A stretch of 64,000 nt of DNA from Chamaecrista fasciculata (GCA_003254925.1 QANZ01056519.1:1827-65826), one strand, 5' to 3'. Shown: positions 21,068-38,200, counted from the first letter of the stretch. Made by a program: numbers and translations. Notes: generated from the letters alone by a model not told the origin.

Positions 21068-22949
21068 TAAGGGCTGTTTAGCAGCGTGAGCATTTCAATC
21101 CAAGTCAATTTTAATGAATGTGATGAGATTATGTTGTAATGGAATGAGATGAAATGATGTATTGATGTTTGGGTGATTTTAGAGAAAATGATGTGAAATA
21201 GAGTGCAAAATTATATAAAAGGGTATGTAATGATTGTGGTTGATTGAAATAGGTTTATGGATTTTTTTAATTTGTATAGGGGTATAAATGGTAAGAAATA
21301 GTGAAATAAGATGGAGATAATAAGATGAGATGATAGGTGTTTGGTTGTGTTTTGATTGGAATAATATTGAGATGAGATAATATTGGAAAGTGTGATATGC
21401 TATTGGAAAGCGTGAGGATGAGAAAATTTTGGATGAAGGGTTAGAGGTCAATCCAAGTGGATGAGATGATGGACCAAAATGAAAATAATATTGGAATTAT
21501 TTTTAAGAATACAATTTGGTCCATAAATTTGTACCGGTCCTATTAATCAATCCCTAACATGTATAATGATAACTTGAGGCTTACACGAAATTCCAGTCAT
21601 CAATAATCAGATCTATTTGTGAAATCCAACGAAAAAAATAACAAAGAATAGTTTGAGGACCATAATGCAAATAACAAAACAACACAAAAATGTTTGGTCA
21701 GTGGTTCATTTTGATCCAAAATGTATGCCCTAATATTCATTTGGTCCATTATGTTTCAAAATGTTCATATTGGTCCTAAATGTTGGCAAAATGATTCATT
21801 TTGGTCCTAAATACTGGTAAAATGTTTCGTTTTGGTCCCAACCAGATAGAGAAAGTATTCTTTGGGAACAATTCGTAGCTCTAAACTAGCCATATTTAAT
21901 AGTTGGGACCAAAATGAAACATTTTGCAAATATTTAGGAGCAATTTGAATATTTTGAAATATAATGGACCAAAATGAATATTAAGGCATACATTTAGGAC
22001 TAAATTGACCCTTTAACCCTATATTTTTCCATCATGTACATACACGGGGACCATTTTGTATTTTCTCCATTCAATACATTACCGTTATTAGATTTAGAAG
22101 TCCTTTAATTTGACAAAAAAAATATGTATAGAACCACTGTTCACATATATAGAACATATCCAAACTCAGAATAACCGAAAACGGAAGAAAATACAATATC
22201 TGAGATTGTCTTATTTTATGCCCATTTCAGTAATTTTCTATTATTCCTCAATAAAAAACTTTATTGCTCAAAGAATAGAGTTTTACAGTTTATCTCTCTC
22301 TCCATCAATCACTCTCACATCAAAGTTTTATATTCAATTTTTGATTTGATAAAGAGAGAGATAGACTATAAAAAGTCCATTGCTTAAGCAATGGATCTTT
22401 TTATAGCATTACTCTTTCTATAATAATATAAGAGACAAGTATGATTGAAGAATGAGGAATATTGCAACTAAAAAAATAATAATATTGTAAATTTTTTGTT
22501 TAATTAAATTAATATAAATTCTATATATATATATATATAAAAGTGTGTGTGGGGTGTGTGAAAGAGAGAGAGAGGTGTATGTGTGTGTGAGAGAGAGAGA
22601 AAGAGAAAAAGTGTGTGAGTGGAAAAGAGAAAAAAATGATGAGAAATGATAGATAGAGAGAGAAAATTATAAGTGTAATAAATGAGGGTATGTAAAATTA
22701 CTATTTTGTCTAGTTCTTTTTTTTATATTTGTATTAAAGTATAGGTAATTATAGGTGTATAAGTAGGGATAGATTAGTAATTGTAAGAGAAAATGAGATG
22801 ATGTTGTGAATGAGATGATGATGTGGATGAGATGAGATGAGACGGAGGTTCAAAAAACACCTAACCAATACTGTTTATCCAATTCTAAGATGAGATGATG
22901 TTTGAATGAAATGAGATTAAGATTTTAGGGCTCCCAAACAGGCCCTAAG
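21068..22949. repeat. Putative hAT-like element, GATGAGATG-rich
   Basis: The left end reads TAAGGGCTGTTTAGC and the right end is the complement of TTAGGGCCTGTTTGGG, a terminal motif common in plant hAT elements. Both subterminal regions are rich in GATGAGATGA phrases. The interior holds a GT/GA microsatellite (22520-22620) and a nested inverted-repeat element (21695-22011). No transposase is seen and no 8-bp duplication could be shown, so the class is tentative. Confidence 0.45.
21695..22011. mobile_element. Nested inverted-repeat MITE
   Basis: Left phrases GGTCAGTGGTTCATTTTGATCC and CATTTTGGTCCTAAAT are mirrored by complementary ACCAAAATGAA and GGACTAAATTGACCC on the right, around a centre near 21860. 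It is inserted inside the GATGAGATG-rich element. Target bases are not clean. Confidence 0.6.
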
Positions 22950-23112
22950 ATAGCTTTGAAGTCACTTAAGTGCCATTAAACTTGAAAGGAAATCAAAAGT
23001 ATTACCCAAGTTTATCAGTAGGCTTAATCTGCAGCATGTGTTCTGCGGCTTCTTTATCCCTAAGACCCTAACTGAGGTGTTTTTGATAATAGAAGACGGA
23101 TATTTTATATTT
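22950..23112. other. Short intergenic spacer
   Basis: No gene or repeat end is identified. It ends in the TTTATATTT copy that flanks the next element. Confidence 0.4.
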
Positions 23113-23488
23113 AGCAAAAGCACTCATTTTGTCCCCAAACTTTATATATGTTTTCAATTTCGTCCCTAATCTTTTTTTCTGTCAATTTCGTCCCTAATCT
23201 TTCACATTTTCGTCAATTTCATCCTTTGACTAACTTCTTTTAATAAATTAACGACAGATTGCATCCTGTTTTTCAATTTTAGTTAGGATTTGAGTTTCTT
23301 TTTCTATCAATTTTACATTATGTATCGTTAGTCACGTAGATTTTGTCGTTAATATTTGGCTAAAGTAAGAGCAAAAGATAAAATTGACGAAAATGTGAAA
23401 GATTGGGGACAAAATTGACAGTAAAAAAAGATTGGGGACGAAATTGAGAGCAAGTGTAAAGTTTGGGGACGAAATTGGTGTTTTTGCC
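23113..23488. mobile_element. Mutator-type MITE with exact 9-bp target duplication
   Basis: Inverted-repeat element of 376 bp. The left end is AGCAAAAGCACTCATTTTGTCC; the right end complements GGCAAAAACACCAATTTCGTCC. Internal TTCGTCCCTAATCTTT/AAAGATTGGGGACGAA phrases pair across the centre. The 9-mer TTTATATTT is repeated exactly on both sides (23104-23112 and 23489-23497). Confidence 0.8.
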
Positions 23489-23497
23489 TTTATATTT

Positions 23498-24817
23498 TTG
23501 AAATACGATTTTACCTTGTTTAACAATCGTTAATCGTATCAACTGGATATAAAAATAATTCTTCAAAAGTAATATAACTTAGTTTCAAACTCATTAAATT
23601 CGAACTTGAAACGAAAGAGTTATAACTAACTTTACTCATTTTATCTTGTTTAACAATTGTATCAATTAAACATAGAAAGAATTTCTTAAAAGTAAATTAT
23701 AACCTAGTTTCGAATTCATTAAATTTGGATTTGAAACGAAAAAAGTTATAGCTAACTTTACTCATTTTATCGTGAAACAAGCACCTACTTTTAAGATCGA
23801 TTTGATCACCTCATTTACAAATGACTCTAATAGTTGGATAGAGAAAATACTTATAAATTATAATTTGTAATTCTAGACTCATCGTATTTGAATTTGAAAT
23901 AAGAAAAATATGACCACGAAATAAAAAATTATAAAAATATATAAAACCAATCTAAAAAAATTAAACATTTAGGATTAATTTGAAACATACCACATATTTT
24001 GAAACCAATGTGAATGTTTGGCATATATATATGTATATATATATATATCTTCTAAGGCAACCAACCTTGAAAAAGCCTCTTTTTCTTTTCTCAATTTTGT
24101 TTATGTGTACCACAAGCTTATTTCACAAGAAATATCCCATAATTATTAATTATTTGGCAACATCCTCACTTGATTTCGTCAGCTTATCATATTCAACAAC
24201 GTAGTATCCTATCATTTGCATGTCAATGCCAAATTGCCAATTATTATAGAGAATATAGTAATGCAAACATATGATACTTATTATTAATTATTAAGTCAAA
24301 ACTTTATATTGGTCTCTAAACTTTAGAGTGATTAATCATCTTGCTCTCTAAAATAGTTTTTGCTTTGTTTTGATTCTTAAAGTTTTTAATTTATTTCAAC
24401 AATATATATAATATTAATTAGTCTTCATCATAACTATTTAATTTCTATGTTATGTCTAAGTTATTAGTCAACTGGCTTTGATCATTTATCTCTCATATAT
24501 ATCTTAATAAGTAGATGAGTATATATACAGATAAATATACATATTTCTTATCTCTACACAATAGTAGAGATGCATGACATTTTCTCACAATACTCACTGA
24601 AAAATGAAATATTGAGATGATGTCAATATTATTTCTCTATCTATAAACTCACTTATCATGATGCATATGAAAGAAAAATCAATTAAGTTAGTTATCTATC
24701 TCAAATAGAAGATATAGACAAAAACCATATGAAATAATAATAAGTATTAATGATGGAACAAATTGAAAGTTTTAAGAATCAAGATAGAACAAAAAATACT
24801 TCAAGAACCAAAACAAA

Positions 24818-24848
<31 letters not shown>

Positions 24849-25011
24849 AATTATAATATGTGTGTGTGTGGTGGTATATACTAAAGAAGCTTTTGTTTCA
24901 CTTAAGCATCTTACTATCATTGCATGTTGCCTCAGGAGTCGTCGTCTATCATCTTTCTTAGATTCTACCTCAATTCACAAGCAACCACCTTTTAGCATGC
25001 AAAAGGAAATA
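23498..25011. other. Intergenic DNA with a second, older inverted-repeat element
   Basis: No gene is seen. At 23560-23960 there are repeated phrases related to GAAACGAAAGAGTTATAACTAAC that recur near 34200, 58300 and 61850. About 24297-24815 is a diverged inverted repeat (TTTTGATTCTTAAAGTTTTT against its complement) ending in an (AT)n tract. The minus side of 24800-24850 is simple (AT)n/(GT)n repeat. Confidence 0.4.
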
Positions 25012-25104
25012 AAGTTTGTTAGTGAAAATTAATATATATGTCGTTTAAGGAAGTTTTTTCATGCTTAAAAAACGACATATATATTGATTTTCACTAACAA
25101 ACTT
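25012..25104. repeat. Strong 93-bp hairpin upstream of the beta-xylosidase gene
   Basis: The left arm AAGTTTGTTAGTGAAAATTAA and the following ATATATGTCGTTT pair almost perfectly with the right arm, leaving a loop of about 20 bases. Arms are roughly 36 bp with about one mismatch. It lies about 280 bases before the start codon at 25382. It could be a very small foldback element or be transcribed as a hairpin; the sequence alone does not decide. Confidence 0.7.
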
Positions 25105-25316
25105 ACTCGCTAAAAAAATTCGTCGTCCATAGAGTTCGTCTCAGCTTGAATATATAATTAATTGTGGTCGTCAAAGATGATGAGGAGAGAAGACACGTAG
25201 TTCAAACAAAAAAGAACTTATTTGTGAAATCCTTTTCTCTATTTATTTATTCATACTTTTGTTACACACGTACGTTATTTAATTTAATAACCAAATTATA
25301 ATTCCTCAAACTCTTT

Positions 25317-25326
25317 CTATATAAAC
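25317..25326 (+). promoter_or_regulatory. TATA box of the GH3 gene
   Basis: CTATATAAAC lies 56 bases before the ATG at 25382. A (CA)n tract at about 25357-25378 fills the short 5' leader. Confidence 0.7.
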
Positions 25327-25381
25327 GAAGCAGAGTTGGCTGCTATAATACAACACAACACACACACACACACACACTCTC

Positions 25382-30131
<4,750 letters not shown>

Positions 30132-31365
30132 ATGGTACAAGCTATATAGTTAAGTCATAATTGGTGGGTGCATTATATTTGAATGAAAAATATTTGAATG
30201 GCGTGATATAGAAATAGATTATATATGTTATAGAATAAATCAGTTTGTGGGAATAATGGTTTGTTTGATGGTAGAGTTTGAGATTTGCATAGTGCTCTTT
30301 TTTTTATATAAGAAGAATTATATTTTAGTCTTCATATATACCGTGGTTTTCAATTTAATGTTTTAAAGATTATTTAAGTATATCTAATTCTGTATTATCC
30401 TTATATGAAAAATTTAACATTACCAAGTGCATGAATTGATTATTTAAGGATTGATCTAACTTAATTAAGGGTGTGTTAAATAATTGGTGAGAATTTTGTC
30501 TCTTTTATGATTTTACTTGACTCAAATAAAATTTGTTTTATATACATCCTTGAAATAAATAGGTGAGATACACTAAATTTATATAAAAAAATTAAATAAA
30601 CTAACATTTAATTATCTTTTAAATTATAAATGAGATTTGAGTTCAGACATCATACTCCAAGTTAAAAATAATAATTTTAGAATGACGAAATGATCTATTC
30701 TCTATGTATTGGAAGAATGATTTGAGTTCAGACATCATACTCCCAGTAAAAATAATGATTTTTTTTTTGAATATTTCTTACTTACTCAAGTTGAGAGATT
30801 TAAGTTTGAGTTTTGAAGTTAATAATATTGGAAGAACTTTAATTATTTTTTATCGGCTCAAATAAAATTAATTTTCGTCTCGACCATTACATAGATAAAT
30901 AAAAAAAATTATAATTGTATTTAAAAAAAATCAAACTATCAAGTCAATAAAACAAAAAAAAAATCAATAAAATGAGCTACTCCAGAGTCCAGACCATGAA
31001 GTAAATTACACCAAATACTAAATATAATTTAATATTTACATCATTCTGGCCAACAAAGATATAAGGATCAAATCAGTTTTAAAGATATATAGCTAATTGA
31101 TATCATTAGAATAATAAATTTAGTGAAACTGATAAAAAGTTATTATATAGTGAAATATAAACCACGGAAGTATTTTTTGATTTTTCTTAATAATAAGCAA
31201 ATCAAATAAGTACATAACATTAGAAGTTAAATATATGTTTTTGGCCAAAAAAAAAGAAGAAGTTAAATATGTTATTTCAAAAGAATAATTTGTTAGACAT
31301 GCAGACTAAAAGTTTATAAAGGTGACAATAACCAGTAAAGAAATTCGTCAGTATAATTTTATATA
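30132..31365. other. 3' flank of the GH3 gene and AT-rich intergenic DNA
   Basis: The stretch holds the probable 3' UTR, then AT-rich DNA. Around 30650-30765 the phrase GAGTTCAGACATCATACTCC occurs twice as part of an imperfect local duplication. No coding frame is supported. Confidence 0.45.
31222..31270 (+). mobile_element. Micro-retroposon TTGGCC-A(n), 13-bp target duplication
   Basis: AGAAGTTAAATAT is repeated at 31222-31234 and 31258-31270. The 23-base insert is ATGTTTTTGGCC, an A run, and GA. Confidence 0.7.
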
Positions 31366-31795
31366 GGGTAAATTACACTTTGGTACCCTGTGGTTTGACC
31401 CTATTTCACTTTGGTACCCTGTGGTTTGAAACTTGACACTTTGGTACCCTGTGGTATTCTCCATTAACACTTTGGTACCCTTTGGAGCTATTTTGTAATT
31501 TTAACCATAACAAATTTTGCAAAAATTACATATTGACCCCAAAAAATTTTCAAAAAATTACAAATAGGTCCCTGGATACATATTATATAGGGACTAAAAT
31601 GAAAAATTTAAAATTTTTTTGGGGTCAATATGTAATTTTTGTAAAATTTATTATGGTTAAAATTACAAAATAGCTCCAAAGGGTACCAAAGTGTTAATGG
31701 AGAATACCACAGGGTACCAAAGTGTCAAGTTTCAAATCACAGGGTACCAAAGTGAAATAGGGTCAAACCACAGGGTACCAAAGTGTAATTTACCC
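31366..31795. mobile_element. Palindromic Mutator-type MITE, copy B, exact 9-bp target duplication
   Basis: A near-perfect 430-bp palindrome beginning GGGTAAATTACACTTTGG. Each arm has four spaced CACTTTGGTACCCT phrases. TTTTATATA is repeated exactly at 31357-31365 and 31796-31804. This is the best-preserved member of the family in the window (others at 212, 45300, 55396). Confidence 0.9.
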
Positions 31796-31816
31796 TTTTA
31801 TATATTATATTTATTC

Positions 31817-31864
31817 AAATACAATATATATTAATTGGCCAAAAAAAAAATACAATATATATTA
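31817..31864 (+). mobile_element. Micro-retroposon TTGGCC-A(n), about 16-bp target duplication
   Basis: AATACAATATATATTA is repeated on both sides of ATTGGCC plus A. The insert can be as short as 14 bases if the flanking A residues are counted in the duplication. It lies only 22 bases beyond the palindromic MITE. Confidence 0.7.
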
Positions 31865-32151
31865 TATGTTATATATATACTAGTTCTTTCTAAACCAAAT
31901 GAATAATTTAGATAACAATAATATATATTCTATAGCTTGCCTCAGCGCTGTTTAACGTGTAAAACTTGAAGAAATTGAGAGATTGTCAAATATTGGAAAC
32001 TGGATTTAATTAATAAGTTAAAAAATAGTATTATATAGGGTTCAAGTCTTCTAGAAATGTAGAATAGTATTTAACTACCAGGGGCTCGTGTGGTATTCGC
32101 AGTCAACACAAAAATCCAGAAATTAGGCCAACCAAAATCATTGACATTCAT

Positions 32152-32185
<34 letters not shown>

Positions 32186-32642
32186 ATATATAGGTTCTAA
32201 CGATTTTATCTCATAATTAATTATTCACACTTGACCTAATTGACAAATTCTATAGATATAAATATATAATCTTACAAGAGTTCAACAATTATATTCAAAG
32301 TCAGAAGAGTAATAATTAAGGAGTACTAACTAATACTCCATAATTTACCAATTTGTTTGGGTGTGTGTTATTAACTGGTGACGGTTTTTGACTTTTTGCC
32401 ATAAATGTCAAACATAGCCGTGTTTGTGTAATAATTAATGCCATCTAGTATGATATACTATCTATCATCCGCCGCCTAAGAAAATTGATCAGTCAAAGGT
32501 CAACCTACTTACAAAAATTGAAAACATCACAAACACATGACGCTTTCAACACTATCTTATTCTTCTTATCCTTTTTCAAATCAATCCATGAGTTGTCTTC
32601 CTTCTTTTTCATCCCTTAATAAACCGTGTGCTCCTTTCCTTA
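31865..32642. other. AT-rich intergenic and promoter region of the small gene
   Basis: (AT)n tract at about 32150-32195, otherwise unique-looking AT-rich DNA. No gene is seen before the promoter of the gene at 32806. Confidence 0.4.
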
Positions 32643-32652
32643 CTATATATAC
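32643..32652 (+). promoter_or_regulatory. TATA box of the small unknown gene
   Basis: CTATATATAC, about 155 bases before the ATG at 32806. The implied 5' leader is about 125 bases. Confidence 0.5.
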
Positions 32653-32805
32653 AAACACCTCTCCATTATTCTCCTATTCCATATCCATCATACATACACA
32701 TACAAAAAACAAAGATTCCAAATTTTGCTAAACATTTTTAAAATCTTCTTCATTCATTATTTTTGTTGTAGAATAATATATTCAATCGTCTTCAATTATC
32801 TCGTC

Positions 32806-33153
32806 ATGGAAGGTTTAATTCCATATCTTATTCATGCTATCAAGAAGCAACAAAATTCTCCTCGCAAGACCTATCATCGAAGTTTCTCTCATTCCGATAG
32901 TTTTAGCAACCGTAGCTACCATTTGTTACTAGGATCCGATTCTCTTGACGGATCTTCTCACCGGAGAACCCGATCCGATTTCTCCCCACGGCCCACCGTC
33001 AACTTCTCAGACACGGCGGCGACAGACGGATTCCTAGTCAGCCCGAGAAGCCCTCCTCCATTGTTCCTCTCAACTACAAATAATAATGCTACTTCTTTAT
33101 CGGTATCTCATGTTGCACAGTCCAACAACAACGACATTCGCAAACGCAAGTGA
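32806..33153 (+). CDS. Small plant protein of unknown function (115 aa), [14 protein letters not shown] start
   Basis: Single-exon frame of 115 residues with a TATA box upstream. The N-terminus [15 protein letters not shown] is typical of a group of short plant proteins of unknown role. It is followed by Ser/Arg-rich segments ([32 protein letters not shown]), a Pro/Ser patch ([12 protein letters not shown]) and a basic C-terminus (DIRKRK). No enzyme motif, membrane segment or signal peptide is seen. The repeated R/K-x-x-S and SP sites would suit phosphorylation, and the basic tail could serve nuclear targeting; both are guesses from composition. The start is set by the conserved N-terminus; an upstream Met would add an unlikely AT-rich leader peptide. 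Confidence 0.75.
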   Translation: MEGLIPYLIHAIKKQQNSPRKTYHRSFSHSDSFSNRSYHLLLGSDSLDGSSHRRTRSDFSPRPTVNFSDTAATDGFLVSPRSPPPLFLSTTNNNATSLSVSHVAQSNNNDIRKRK

Positions 33154-34212
33154 TCATGCTTTTTATTTTGATGTTATTGTCCAAAGAAAAAATAGTTTGA
33201 TTCTTTGTTGTTGGATTTTATAGATAATAATTGTACGTATACATATGGTGGTTGATTTATTTGTTTAAGATCATGGGCTATTAATATAATTAACCATGTT
33301 TTGATATTTTTTTTTTGTAAAGAAAAGTGTGTATATTAGACTTATTAGCTTCTCTTTAATTAATTCCTTCATTCTTTTTAATTTTTTAAAATAGATAATT
33401 GAATTTTCATGTGAGATTAATTTTAATGCATATATGTGGCAAAGCTTTAATTTGGTTTGCTTCCATGGATGTTATATAGAGCGATTATTCGTTTTAGTTA
33501 TAAAATATCAGAATGTGTATCTTCAAACTTGAATTGTTATTAGGATGGATAAGTTATTTTTGAATAATATAATGATGGTCGTCTCACACGCCTCACTTGA
33601 ATCTTAAGAAACTTCAGTATAAAAGCAAAACAATATATAGAGCTGTAAAATTAGTTATTAATTAATGGTCAAATATAGATACTAGTGGATTCAAAGATGG
33701 CATGCACCAGCACCACCAGCCAGCTTGCAAACACAATTTGGTTTCACATTAATTTGGATAGTATATTATTATGCAACATGGTACACACACAAGTCACAAG
33801 TGAGTGTGATCTCATTAGTATTTTGAAGTCGTTTATTATTAAATGGAGGATTTGTGACTAAGGGATTAATATTACTCTCGACGAGGGATACTATTAAACA
33901 AATTAAAAAGAAAAACTCATTTCGATAATTTTTACACTTGAAAAGAAATAATCTTCTACTTCCAGAAGAAAAATACACCATTGTTCCTAAAAAATTGGTT
34001 AAAACATAAATTTGGTCCTTTATATATGGTCAGGTTTCATTTTAATTCTATTTTTTTTTTCAAAGTGGTCTTTCTATGTTTTCATTATTTTTCACTTTTA
34101 ATAATAAATCCACTTTTAACCTCATCGACGACATCAACTTGGTAGAGAAATAATTCACTAAAAGTAATTCATAACTCTAAACTTATCACATTTTGAACTT
34201 GAAATGAAGGGA
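33154..34212. other. Intergenic AT-rich DNA
   Basis: 3' flank of the small gene and AT-rich spacer. From about 34000 it shows TTTGGTCC-type repeat phrases related to those near 58200 and 61900. No gene is seen. Confidence 0.4.
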
Positions 34213-34221
34213 TATGACTAA

Positions 34222-34441
34222 GGAAAAAACTTAGGAAAAGTTCCTTATATCTTTGCTATAAGGTTCCTCCAATCATAAGCTTGATTTACATTCTCTTTCT
34301 TCTATGATTGGTCAAGCAAAAAAGTGTGTTTAATATTCTCTCTCTTCCATGATAGGTCATGCATAAAATTTTGCCACATGTCAAATGTTGATTGGGGAAC
34401 CTTATAACAAAGATATAAGGAACCTTACCTAAGTCTTGCCC
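34222..34441. mobile_element. 220-bp Mutator-type MITE, copy 1, exact 9-bp target duplication
   Basis: Starts GGAAAAAACTTAGG and ends CTAAGTCTTGCCC, with an inner inverted pair GTTCCTTATATCTTTG/CAAAGATATAAGGAAC. TATGACTAA is repeated exactly at 34213-34221 and 34442-34450. Copy 2 at 43381-43600 has exactly the same length. Confidence 0.88.
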
Positions 34442-34450
34442 TATGACTAA

Positions 34451-35291
34451 CCTTGTTTGTTTAAATGTGAAAATGAGTGACTCACTTTTGTAAGCCAATT
34501 TGACTTCATTCGTTGATACAATTCGAAATGAATAAAGAAATGATTCAGAAAAAAATAATATATAACTCCGTACTCATTATATTGTATCCGAATTTGAAAC
34601 GAAACATATAAAACTCAATTCAATAGTTTTGGACAAAAATAATGAAAAATTATAAAAACATAAAGTAACATTTTGAAATAAAAAAAGAGATGTAAGACCA
34701 TAATGAAATTTAACTCATCCATAAAGAACTAAACTAACTTTCTTTTAGAAAAAAGAAATATTAACTTCATTGATGCTAGTGAGAAAATTTATTATATGGT
34801 CCATAAATTTATACCGAGTCAATTAATTAATTTTTAATTAATTAAAATATATGATTTGATCTATGAAATATTTCAATTGTCAACTATTTAATTATCAATG
34901 ACAATTCAATGAATTCGAACTAATTTTATTCTCTTGATGAATTTGTATCAAATCAATAATTTTTTATTCCTCAGTCTGTACTCAATTTTAATTATTTTTC
35001 CCTAATAACTAAATGGTTGATAATTATAATAATTCATCAACTAAATCATATATTTTTTATTATTAAGAAACTAATTAATTAAATCCATATAAATTCAAAA
35101 CAGTAAATAAGAAATTTTATCATTTTTTTTTATCGAAACTTCGCTAAATGGATTATAGTTATAGACAAAATAAAATCAGGGGATTATAATTGTGTGATTC
35201 GGGTTCGATGATTTGATTTGATTCGGGTTTACCGGACAGTGGCCACAAAGGCAACCCACACATTTGGATCGAAGCAGTTCGTGAAGAAAGA
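34451..35291. other. AT-rich intergenic DNA and promoter of the RlmN-like gene
   Basis: No gene is seen. It includes diverged repeat phrases (ATTAATTAATTTTTAATTAATT). The 5' leader of the next gene lies in the last about 100 bases; no clear TATA box is visible. Confidence 0.4.
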
Positions 35292-38200
35292 ATGCCGATA
35301 CGATCGGTGTTCGACGCCGGCGACTTGAGAAGAGAGTTCGAAAACGCAGGTGTTGACCCTAAGTTCATTCCCATTATATGGAAGCACGTCATTCAGAATC
35401 TCAAGCAAATCGGCGATGGCGAAGAATGGGACTGGGAGAAACTAGTTCCCTCCTTGCCTTCACCTGCTTACTCTTTGCTTCGTTCTAGGTTTAAAACCCC
35501 TCTTTCTTCCTCCCTTCACTCTGTCTTCCACTCTGCTGATAATCTCACCACCAAGCTACTCATCAAGCTCCATGTACACTCCGATTCTCTCTATTAGGTT
35601 TCAATTCAGCTTTTTCTTTTTCTTTTTTTTAGCTATTTCACCTTCCGCATTGAGTGGCTGGTGTTACTTTAGATTTAGAAAGTTTGAGTTGAAGTGTAGT
35701 GGAGTGTTACGCCGTGAGAGAAAGAGGGATCATAGGAGTCTCCGGTTGAGAAAGTGGAGATTATTGTGAGATGTAATTAAGTTTTATTCATGACGTTAAG
35801 GATATTGATGGAAGTTGGAAGCTTCTTCTGTCTGTGCTTTACGTTGAGATGATTGATATGTGAAAACTTCAATTTTCCAAGTGCTTAGATGCATGATTTT
35901 TTTGATGTTGAGCCTAATGTATATGGAAAATTTTATATTTATATTTTCTCAATTTCCTAGATTATATGAGAATATTGATTTTATTACATGTTTTATTGTC
36001 ATTTAATTTATTTATAGATTTCCCATGCACCTTGGAATATTTAAATATTGACATACCAAACCTTAGCTAATCTTCGGTTTAGGTCTGTTCCTATTGCTAT
36101 TTTTATACTGGCATGCTGATTATAATTTAGAAGCTAACTTGTGTTTTTGTCAGTACATGATTTTCCATATTTTCTGCTTATTAGCTCTATTACCTAGACC
36201 TAGTAAATTGAAGCATGCTGATTTATCTTGTGTGCTGTTATATCAATGTGTTAGCATATACTCTTAGATCTCAAGCTCACTTTTGATTGGCAATCCTACT
36301 GTTAGAATGGAGCTTTTGTGGAGACTGTGATAATGAGGTATGATACACGTTTGGGAAAATATGGTGGTAAACCTCGTCCTGGTGGACTAAGATCAACTTT
36401 GTGTATATCATCACAGGTTTCTTCCCCTCCTCTCTCTCCTTGAATTGAGTTTTGATGAATGAAGCTGTTTCTTCCTCATTGAAGCTTACTCCTTTTCAGT
36501 TTTTGGTTGGTTCAATATAGAGCAAATGTCTCCCTTTTTTTACTGCAGGTAGGTTGCAAAATGGGTTGCAAATTCTGTGCAACTGGCAGCATGGGATTCA
36601 AAAATAACCTTTCATCTGGAGAGATAGTGGAGCAGTTGGTTCATGCTTCTTGTTTTTCACAGATCCGTAATGTTGTCTTCATGGTAATTCTTTTTTCCCC
36701 ACTATTGTTGATTTTTAGAGGTGTTACTTGGTTATTTGCATTCTGAAGCTTTGATACTTTTCATTTTGTTCTGTCTTCCCTGCCCCTGAAAATACAATGT
36801 CATTGTATCTCAAAAAATGTAAGATATCTTTTTTTCTCCCCTATAAAATAATCAACTTTTTAGGCTGATGCTGCTATACAATAACTATTGATCTTAACAT
36901 TACTGCTCACACCGATTCAATTGATCCTCTAAAGTCACAAAAATTATTGGCGCATGAAGCAGACTTGAAGTTATTCTTATTTCCTGTTTTATATTTATCT
37001 AACCATTGGTGGAAAAAGGGAAGAAAAAACTAGTTCTATTTCTTATGATTCTGTCAGTTCAATGCCCAAGCCTGTTCAACTAATTTTTATAACTTACTTC
37101 CTATCAACATGTCTTTTTGAATTCCATCTTTTAGTACTTATAACAAATATTTATATGAGGTATGGAGAAATTAAACTACTATATTGGAATTAAAATTAGG
37201 AGCATCTTGATGTTTCCTAGTTAGTTTTCTGCTATGCTCATTCAAATAGCAAGCATACACTTCTAGAACTTTGTTATAAATCCTTGATGTATATAAGTTT
37301 CAATGAAATAATAGAAGTTAATGTACTGTTTGCGGTTCAATAATATCTTTTTGTTACAGGGAATGGGAGAGCCTCTGAATAACTACTCTGCCTTGGTAGA
37401 ATCTATTCGTGTCATGACTGGATTGCCATTTCAATTGTCATTGAAAAGGATCACTGTCTCAACGGTATATATATCTTTATATCACTGTCTCTCTTCCTTG
37501 CCCCTGGATCAGTTAGTGGCAAAAATGTGATTTACAAAAATGTTTTGCATTGTTCCATTAAGTTGGTACTATGTGTTACATTGCTAGGTTTGTTGCAGCA
37601 ATGCTTTAAAGTCTTTATGAAGCATATTGGCCACATTTTGCAAATATCTAAGAATTGCCTAAAGCAAATTACTATTAGTCTGGAACACTATTTGCAATGT
37701 CTGCTTGCAGTCTTTTTATACATATTACATTTTTACATAGGATAAATGCTGAGTTCTGAAGGGCTGGCTTGGCTCAGCGGTAAGCACGCTTACCGTGGGG
37801 TAAGGCTGCCTAGTATATTCCCTTCCCAGCACCCCCACCTAGTGGGGACTTGAACTGGGTTGACCCTTATAAATGCTAAGTACTTTATCTTACATGGTTC
37901 TTGTTTAAAATTTTACTAAAAAGATTATATCCAAGACAAATTGGGTCATGATGTTATTTATATTCAAGTCACTTGTGTTGCATCTTCATTTGTTTTTTTT
38001 ATGTGTGGGGTATTGTACGCTTTTTCTCATCAAACACCAAAGGCACTATAGGATGCTGTTTCATATACCACATCTAATTTCTTTGACCCCCCCCCCCCCC
38101 NNNNNNNNNNNNNNNNNCCCCCCCCCCCCCCAAAAAAAAAAAATCTTAAACTCTGCAAAAATCTAGCTTATGATTATTGTTGTTTTTTTAATCTTCAATA

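Noticed and set aside
21060..22957. 8-bp target duplication for the GATGAGATG-rich element
   Set aside because: The bases beside the two ends do not match in any register I tried, so the hAT class stays tentative.
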